Of a stretch of DNA of 64,000 bases, positions 56,948 through 64,000 are shown piece after piece. The first letter of the stretch is position 1. Each line of letters opens with the position of its first letter. The notes beneath the pieces are model-generated. The model was given only the letters and a program-made list of their open reading frames with translations, did not search any database and had not been told where the DNA came from. The stretch lies in NCBI RefSeq assembly GCF_048544455.1, contig NC_133536.1:22818152-22882151 (forward strand), given 5' to 3'. The position numbers were made by a program, and so were the translations under genes. Source of the stretch: Silene latifolia (lineage: Eukaryota > Streptophyta > Magnoliopsida > Caryophyllales > Caryophyllaceae).

Positions 56948-57148
56948 TGGAAATTACCGATGCAACAAAGAGTTCAGATGTTTTTATGTCTCGCTGCACA
57001 TGGTAGGCTAATGTGCAATGTGAATTGAGTAAGAAAGGACATGTCAGACGACCTGCTTTGCCCTCGATGTCAATTGACAGAGGAGACCATAGAGCATCTT
57101 CTTCGTGGCTGCCCGGTTTTGAAAGAGACGTGGGATCATTTAGGTGAT
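56948..57148 (+). pseudogene. LINE zf-RVT domain fragment
   Basis: One frame reads WKLPMQQRVQMFLCLAAHG, a stop, then VRKDMSDDLLCPRCQLTEET and EHLLRGCPVLKETW. This closely parallels the zf-RVT region of the LINE at 43911-47680 but on the opposite strand and from a different copy. It is a 200-bp relic. Confidence 0.85.
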
Positions 57149-57584
57149 CTTGCTTCCCTCGATTCCTTATTTACCGTCCTGTTTTTGGAATGGTTGTACC
57201 AAAAATTTAAATGTAAATAAAAAAATTAACGAGTTTGAGGGTTTCTCCCCCTCTAGAGTACCAAAAACAAAAGTATTTGAAATATTCAATCTTGTATCTT
57301 AATTTTCTTTAACATCAACTACACAAAGTATTTGCAAACAATTGTGTGCTTGCTTACTTTTCTAGCTTCAAGATTAGAAGACAAGATGATTAGTCAATGA
57401 CACGGGACAAATGAAAAACGATTAGAAGAATGAAAATTATGAAACATAAAAAGCAGGATTCAACAATTAACAAATGAGAAAACTACAAATATGGGTCATG
57501 AAATAATAAACCAAAAAAAATTTGTGTCCTCCGAAAAAACCGTACTCCTTACATCTAAGGGTAATCTACCAAATAAAATATTAC

Positions 57585-57765
57585 TCGCACCTGTTTTATT
57601 TGTTGTTCCCTTTTTTTTTACAAGGATTAAGAAAATCAATTTGTACCACACAATACACATGGCCCCACATCAAATTAATTTTAGACCACACAAAGTTGTC
57701 CAAAAAAAGAAAAGAGTGAACAAAACTTGAATTGGATGGAAAAAAAAAAGGAAAATAAATGAAAT
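57585..57765. repeat. MITE-like repeat
   Basis: GTACCACACAATACACATGG, a CCCCACATCAAATTAATTTT stretch and GACCACACAAAG match the repeat at 38880-39010. Its ends (CTCGCACCTGTTTTATTTGT and AAATGAAATAAGAGGGA) are loosely inverted. Confidence 0.5.
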
Positions 57766-59008
57766 AAGAGGGAATATAAAGATTTAAGTGTAAAGAATAC
57801 GTCATCCAAGACAATACAATAATTTTTCATAAACCCAAATCACTATCTCACTAGAAAAAATAACACCTTTCATGAACAATTCATCAAAATGTTCAATAAC
57901 TATCACCAAATTCGCCATGTATAAAATGCACTAATGTCTCTTTCTCACTATTTGACATTGCATAGAGTTTGGAAAACAAGTCATATCCATGATGACAATT
58001 ACCGTGTAACCTACTCATCATCCCAAGCCGACATCAACACATCAAACTTATTTTGATTACTATTGCTAAAAATAATGTTGTTATTGAATGTGGATAAAAT
58101 ATAAGTGTCCATGTCCAAACTCCAAAATGACAAAAAATTAGAGATAATTTTGAATTGTGATATTTTCCCGACTAAAGTCGTAAATAACACCTTATACCAA
58201 TTAAGAGTCCTAAACGACATCTTACTAAATACTAATTAAAAGTACAAGAGGTATAATGTTTTGTGAAAATACTCTTTTCAAAAACATTTTCTTTTTCTTC
58301 CCGTGTTCATGTTGCGTTTTTATTCGTATTTTCAAAGTATATATATCTCTTTTTTCCAAGATCTTTTTGTGTCAAATCCAAACATAAAAAAAGGGACAAA
58401 GATATCTCAAACAATATTTTGGATTTAAAAAACCGTCTACATAAAAAAAAAAAAAAAAATCATACAAGTACTATCTGTCTATCTTACATACGAGGAATTA
58501 TAAACCTTCGGCTCAAACATTAAAGTATATATCTGTAAATAAAAACAAAATATTTCCAACATTCACTTTTTTTATTCAAAACAACAAGAACTAAACAATC
58601 GATTTTTACTACTATCGGCTATGAAAATACACCTCATAAACAAATCTTTAACTACTAATAAAACGATTTTACCATAAAACAAATCACCTCATAAACAAAT
58701 CACTAACTACTAAACAATCGATTTTTACTACTATCGACTATGAACTTTATTCCGCCAATACATACCCAAAAAAAATAAAAAATAATGATAACAACAATAC
58801 ACCTCATAATAATAATATAAAAAAATACACCTCATAATAAAAAACACTAGCTACTACGGAGTAATAAAACGTTTTTACGATAAAACCATCTTTTCATATA
58901 AAATAAAACTACTTCAAAAATAAAAATTATATAATTATTTAAACACTTAAAAATTTAACTTACATTTTAAATAACATAATTACTTTTAAATCACCAAATT
59001 ACTCGCAA
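57766..59008. other. AT-rich intergenic sequence
   Basis: No gene seen. A phrase (ACCTCATAAACAAATC, then AACTACTAA) repeats imperfectly at about 58631-58720, and CACCTCATAATAA occurs twice at 58800-58845. Confidence 0.5.
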
Positions 59009-59401
59009 TCATACACCGCCGGAAGAAGGGGAAACATTCTGAACAACCTTTCCATCTCCAGAATTCCTCCCATCACCAACTACTCCCACCGCAGTCGCCC
59101 CCGCCGTCATTCCCGAATACGGCGGTGGCGCTGCAGCGTAATAGAATTGCCTCCCAGTCACAGTATCATACCCTACCTGCGCATAACCAGCTGCACTCTC
59201 CCCTGGCCTCACCCCCGCCGCCGCACTCACAGCCGGCATCGCCGGCGGCATACTGTACACCGGCTGCATCCCTTGTACCTGATAATACCCCTGGTTCGCC
59301 TGCACTTGACCGCTGATCGCCGGTGGCTGCATCACTGCCGGCGGTGGGTACACATTTGCCTGCGGCGGCGCGTGCATCATGTACACCTGTTGTTGTAGAA
59401 A

Positions 59402-59432
<31 letters not shown>

Positions 59433-60376
59433 CAGTATGCCGCCGAAATATTCGGCGGCAGATTTTCGTCAACTGTCGGTGAGTATACGGCTGACGGTTG
59501 TTGCTGATGCTGGAGGTGGTGAAATTCTTGAGCCGAGATCTGAATCCGGTTCATCTCGTTAACCAAATCCGGTTCAGTATGACCCGGAATCGGACTGGGA
59601 ACTTGAGCCGGTACCTGTACCGGAATAGGCACTTTGTTATCCAAACCGAACAAGAAATCAACATTGTTGTGAACCGGCATCGGCATCGGTGGAGGAGGAG
59701 ATGCGATCATCGGAGGTTCCAAAACGACATCGTTTTGATTCAAATAGTTGACTTGTTGATGTTGGTTTTGCTGCTGCTGTTCCTGATGATGTTGATTAAT
59801 AGCAGCAAATGCATCAACAAATTTAGGAGTCCGGTCCGGTTCATTATCCGGTCCAACTTTACCCGGTTCAGAAGAAACAGAACTAAACCCACTCCCAAAA
59901 ACCCGGTCAGAAAACAAAAACAACCTCAATCTCGCCGGCTTAGAAGAAGCCTTACACAAGCGATCATACTCATGCATCATATGATCAAGATCATCATCAT
60001 TAGTAACGGAAATAAGCGCATCAAGGTCTTCACCGGGTAGCTGATACTTAACCGTGACAACAGAGGTAGCACCGGATTGTTGTTCAGGCAAGGAGGTAAT
60101 AAGAGAGGCAAGTTTAGACAAGAGGGCGGAGAATTTAAGATTACGGTCAACAGCAAGGATTTTGGTATCGCCACCAACGTAGGAGAGGAGATTATCGTAA
60201 GAGCGAGGTTGGATTTTGCCGTTGTAGCTAACCATGAATTTAACTCTGTTTTGGTGCGGTTGAGGTTGAGGTTGTTGGTCGTCCCAGGAGGGAGGAGGGT
60301 TTTCGAAGTCGGGTTCGCGAGAGTGTGGGGACGAGTCGCCGGAGTCGGGGTAGGAGAATGATGGGTAATTCTCCAT
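59009..60376 (-). CDS. PB1 (octicosapeptide/Phox/Bem1p) domain protein, single exon
   Basis: The 455-aa protein starts MENYPSFSYPDSGDSSPHS. Residues about 43-155 form the PB1 domain: RVKFMVSYNGKIQPR with its basic start, KILAVDRNLKFSALLSKLASL, VTVKYQLPGEDLDALISVTNDDDLDHMMHEYDRL with the acidic OPCA-type motif, then RLRLFLF. The rest is low-complexity: glutamine runs near residues 200 and 318-332, and Pro/Ala-rich tracts to the C terminus. PB1 domains mediate heterodimerisation; the plant members of this class have no settled function. No introns are needed. A TATA-like ATATATAC lies about 80 bp upstream on the minus strand (about 60456). Confidence 0.92.
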
Positions 60377-60584
60377 TTTTTTGTAGGGGATGGAGAATGA
60401 AATGTTTGTGTGGGGGTGGAGGTAGATGGATGTATACTCAACAAGGGAGTACTCTGTATATATTTGTGATGTGTGATTGGATGTAGTGGCGAGTGGGTTG
60501 TGTTTGTGTCATTATTGCTTTTCGGAGGACTATGCCAATATGGTTGATCGTTTGATATTTGTGATATCACAAAATCTCATCGAA

Positions 60585-60750
60585 GACGGGCGATATCCAT
60601 CACAAGCTTGTGACGGATACCGCTTTCTTTCACAAAATGTCTATTGAGAGGTGAATGGAAAGCACATGGGGGGTGCCCCACCTTATCCCCTCTCCCTTTT
60701 TGTGAGAGGTCACAAGCTTGTGATGGGGTTAACCCGTCACAAGCAAGACT
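60585..60750. repeat. MITE-like element with paired HindIII palindromes
   Basis: The 14-base palindrome TCACAAGCTTGTGA occurs at 60600-60613 and 60710-60723, inside inverted arms ending GACGGG and CCCGTC. It sits about 210 bp upstream of the PB1 gene start. Confidence 0.65.
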
Positions 60751-60775
60751 AGTTGTTGTGATATTGAGGTTCCGT

Positions 60776-61682
60776 TTGGTTGAACTGAATTTAATGGAGT
60801 TGAACTAAATTGAACTGAATTGACGTAAGTGTATAGAAAACTAGTATAGTTCTCGTGCTACAACACAGTATTTTTTAGATTTATTTTATAAAGAAACTTT
60901 CTTATTAAATTAATTGCATAAATTAACTATACTTGCAGTTTAATATTATAATGTACGGAGTACTAAATATAATCTTAGTAAGAGGTAGAAAACGAAAGTC
61001 TACTACCATCAAAGGACACTTTAAGTTAAGTTATTTTTGTCTCAAACTATTTTTACTTTACTGTTAAAAATAACACTATAATGTTATATCGTTACATGAT
61101 ATGACATTAAAATAAATTTAAGTGATGTAAGATCTAATTAAAATGTGTATTACCTTATAACGAAAACATGTAAAAACAGTATACTACGCATTTAAAAAGA
61201 CAATTTACAATAATTAACTAATATTTTTATTTTTATTTTTTATTTTTAATAAAAAAAATACATAAAAATTTGTTTTATTTAGAAAATCATATTTAGAGTC
61301 TAACTGATGGTGAATAATATAAAAAAGAGATTTGCGTAACTTTAGAGTGTAATGGATGAAGGATAACATTTATGGAAATGATTGTATAATAAATTAGGGA
61401 TAATAATTATTTCTTGTAAAAGAGGTAAAATATAAATGTATTATTCTTTCCATGTATAGTTTTGAGAGTTATTTTCTTAGGCGGGAAAACTACTAAGAGT
61501 TTTTATTCTCTTAGTAGTAGGGGGAAGGTGAAACGGAATGAAGCTAAAGTGAAATTAATAAGGTTGAATTGAACTGAAATGAAATGAAATTAAAGTATAA
61601 AAAAATGGGGCATGAGTTAGTTTTGTTAAAACGGTTTTACATTAGTATAGTTGTAAAACGAATTCAAATAAATTTTGTGTTA
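60776..61682. other. AT-rich intergenic sequence
   Basis: No supported gene. TGAACTGAATTTAATGGAG-type words (60780-60825 and 61560-61600) suggest a decayed repeat with two related ends. Confidence 0.45.
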
Positions 61683-61684
61683 TA

Positions 61685-61892
61685 CTCCCTCTGTCCCGGT
61701 CATTTGTTGTCCTTTTCCATATTAGGGTGTCTCAATCATTTGTTGTCCTTTCTATTTTAAGAATGCACTTGATGAACAATTTGGTCATTCACACTAAATT
61801 TGTTCCACTTGTCACCTAGTAATTGGCCCTTTCCTCTTTCCTTGGTCTTTGTGCCAAAATCAAAGGACAACAATTGACCGAGACGGAGGGAG
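61685..61892. mobile_element. Stowaway-type MITE
   Basis: 208 bp with inverted ends CTCCCTCTGTCCCGGTCATT and AATTGACCGAGACGGAGGGAG, flanked by TA on both sides (61683-61684 and 61893-61894). A TA duplication with CTCCCTC ends is characteristic of Stowaway (Tc1/mariner-related) MITEs. Confidence 0.88.
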
Positions 61893-62186
61893 TATAAAAG
61901 TTATTATTAAAAGATTTCGTTTTACAGATAAAATTGTATAAAGTCACCTTATCCATAAGTATTTGTGATATTTTTATTCGAATGATAATGTTAAAGTTGA
62001 AAAGTATTTGAATGATTTGCATGCTATTAATTCGAAGGATAATGTTTTGTGAAATGTTCAGTAATAAAGTGATTTTAGTCTAAAATTGCTAAACGATTCA
62101 ATTGGTTTAATTTAGTTGGGAAATCAAATTCTATGAACTCAATCTTTTTATCTCTATTGATTTTTCATAATTAATTGATTTCTCAT

Positions 62187-62560
62187 TAATAGAGTCATAT
62201 GTATTACGGGCCTTGGACTAGATTTGGTTGTATTACATCCATCTCATATTTCAGTGTTCAGTGATAGTAAGTCCGCTCTTCAGATTGCTCAGACTCCGAT
62301 GTTTCATGAACGTACCAAACATATAGAGATCGATTGTCATTACGTGCGTGATGCCATCCAATCCGGGCTCATTGCCCCCTCGTTTGTGTCTACCAAGGTT
62401 CAACTAGCTGACGTACTTACTAAAGCATTTGGTGTTTCTCAGTTTGTAACTCTAGTTAGCAAGTTGGGCATATTGAACCCCTATGCTCCGACTGCGGGGG
62501 GGGGGGGGGGGGGTAATAGAGTCATATTTATGGCCTAGTCCAAGGCCCGTAATACGTTGT
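62187..62560 (+). mobile_element. Ty1/copia fragment: RNase H end, G run, LTR start
   Basis: The frame at 62224-62490 reads [35 protein letters not shown] and ADVLTKA, the C terminus of copia RNase H. A run of 18 G (62496-62513) stands where the polypurine tract should be, followed by TAATAGAGTCATAT (62514-62527). The same 14 bases lie upstream at 62187-62200. In addition GTATTACGGGCCTTGGACTA (62201-62220) is inverted at 62536-62555. The rest of pol is missing. Confidence 0.85.
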
Positions 62561-63040
62561 AACCCTAAGCCTCTTATGTATTATATATTGATATGAAGTG
62601 AAATGGAAGAGGCAGGCAATTGATTACCAATCTTAACACTCATTTTTTTGGAAGGATATTGATTTCAATTAGACGATGATAAGACCATTCTTTTTTGACC
62701 TATATCATAAACAAATTTCTTCCCCCCAAAATGTAGCACCTCGTTACATATCCCTTATTTGGATAATTGTATCACTCTACTATTCCTCCAAATAAACTTC
62801 CTTAATCAAATACTCTGATTTTTTTTTTTAAAAAATTGTTCCAATTATCTCTTTCTCGACTTTTTATAAGAAACAATCTCACGATAAATGTACGTAATTC
62901 AGATAGAATTTTAGTAATTACCTTTAAAAAAATGATTATTTTGAAATAAACAACACTTCATCAATCTTACAATTTGAGACACTATATTATTAATTTATAA
63001 GTACAAATTCTTGTTTAAATTGGATTTTAAGATTGGCCAT
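62561..63040. other. AT-rich sequence
   Basis: No supported feature; the first part may belong to the copia LTR. Confidence 0.45.
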
Positions 63041-64000
63041 ATCAGTCTTAAGCTTGTCATACATATACAATAAGAGCATATTTGACCGGTTTCAATTTTA
63101 TGACTGTTCCGGGTGTAATTCCAGAGCAAGTATAGTTACCACCCTTGGCTTGTTGAATGATGTCTTGAGTTGGATTCTCCTTTGGTCTCAATCGTTCCTC
63201 ACGGCCTCTCCTGCAACAAGGAACGAACTGAGGGCTTGGCTTTGTGCCAAGCGTACTCACTCCGACGCTCAAGTCAGTAAACTTAAGAGATAAGTTGTTA
63301 CTTGGCTGAATGCGTATTGTAGAGAGATAAGGAAGATATTACCAGGTGAATAGTGTATTTAGGTTTAGTTGTGGATTAGTTGGGATCCTTTCCTCAGTGA
63401 AGGTTGAGGAGTATTTATAGGCTTTCACCTTTTGTCACGTAGTGGCCAAGTGGCTAGCAGGTGGAAAGACTGATCTACCCCTCGGCCGAGGGGCCTATGG
63501 CCGGCCGGCGGATCCTGTTGCCTCACCGCCGAGGGGTCTTGGATATGAGTACGCGGATATGTGTCCCGGCTGGCAGGTTGCCATGCCGAGACCCAGGCTG
63601 ACGGGCCGATGGGCTGCATCGGCTAGAGTGTCCAAGTTGTTGACTTGCTGTGGATATCTTTGACCTTGCTCAATCATGTTGACTTGGTCAGCGGTGCAGA
63701 ATATGCCCCATCAATTTGCCCCCAGCGTAGTCTATGCCGTGGTATGGGCTCCGATGTATGTTTGAGCGTATATTCTGCGCAAGTAATTTGTAAAAAATTT
63801 TCTGCATCGGCTTCTTCTGCGGCGGCTTCTTTTACCTCGGCCTGGTCTTTCTTAGGCCGTACCATATCCCCCTCCACATGGATGCGTAAAGGGCATCCGA
63901 TGTGGAAAAGAAAGTGACGCCGCCGAGACCAGGGGTTGAGAGTGCTTAGGTTGTTTTTGATTGCCCCGTGCCGCCGCGCTTTTTAGCTTGGTTGATTATG
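63041..64000 (+). mobile_element. Probable LTR of a gypsy-type element, running off the window
   Basis: A CTCCTGCAACAAGGAAC block, a TATTTATAG TATA-like motif (63412-63420) and an abrupt switch to GC-rich sequence with CCCCTCGGCCGAGGGGCC (63478-63495) suggest the promoter end of an LTR. No coding sequence is clear, and the partner LTR is outside the window. Confidence 0.5.

Noticed and set aside
59498-60040. 180-aa plus-strand frame (Arg/His-rich)
   Set aside because: Antisense shadow of the PB1 gene, produced by its proline- and glutamine-rich codons.
59977-60570. 197-aa minus-strand frame overlapping the PB1 start
   Set aside because: It is in another frame over the PB1 domain and reads as Ser/Thr/Pro/His low complexity; the 455-aa frame carries the conserved domain.

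Overview
This is plant nuclear DNA from a eudicot. It holds split, spliced genes with (A/T)-rich introns, LTR retrotransposons with tRNA-Asp and initiator-tRNA-Met primer sites, an L1-type LINE, a Mutator-like element, Harbinger- and Stowaway-type MITEs and a probable mitochondrial insertion. Caryophyllales is my best guess at the order, from general familiarity with the MITE styles only, and is low confidence.

Layout. (1) 1-25.3 kb is a retrotransposon nest. A plus-strand gypsy-type element enters from the left and ends in an LTR at 2835-4176. A broken Athila-type LTR fragment (4177-5282) and a decayed gypsy gag-pol on the minus strand (5283-7096) follow. Next is an element I could delimit completely: a minus-strand LTR retrotransposon at 7649-21931 (two 1289-bp LTRs, target duplication ATTAA, initiator-Met primer site). 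A second complete element on the plus strand (14101-20491; LTRs of 1480 and 1483 bp, target duplication CCAAG, tRNA-Asp primer site) is inserted inside it. Neither has a recognisable pol gene. More LTR fragments follow to about 25.3 kb. Arrays of a 12-base palindrome (ACTCGATCGAGT and variants) run through nearly all of these elements. (2) 25.3-30.4 kb is AT-rich with three sets of tandem duplications. (3) 30.6-42.5 kb is an intact eight-exon gene for a DNA polymerase V/MYBBP1A-type nucleolar protein (about 1277 aa). Its intron 4 contains a Mutator-like element, which contains a Harbinger-like MITE, which contains another fold-back element. (4) 43.9-47.7 kb is a 5'-truncated LINE on the minus strand, flanked at a distance by two copies of one MITE. 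(5) 49.5-51.5 kb is a three-exon bromodomain-NET (GTE) gene. (6) 53.3-54.1 kb looks mitochondrial in origin and carries a group II intron domain V. (7) 55.3-55.8 kb is a fold-back element with repeated small hairpins. (8) 59.0-60.4 kb is a single-exon PB1-domain protein gene on the minus strand. (9) 60.6-64 kb holds MITEs, a copia RNase H fragment and part of another LTR.

The three host genes have no operon-like relationship. POL5 should act in nucleolar ribosome biogenesis and has telo-box motifs near its start. GTE is a chromatin reader, and the PB1 protein is probably a signalling or scaffold protein. From memory, close Arabidopsis homologues of the POL5 and PB1 genes are neighbours on chromosome 5, which would make this a conserved gene neighbourhood pushed apart by transposons.

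The most unusual signal is the palindrome array. It occurs as clusters of 4-7 copies directly upstream of LTR TATA boxes, in internal regions and even inside a reading frame, and it is shared by two retroelement lineages with different primer sites. The variant used is characteristic of each element.
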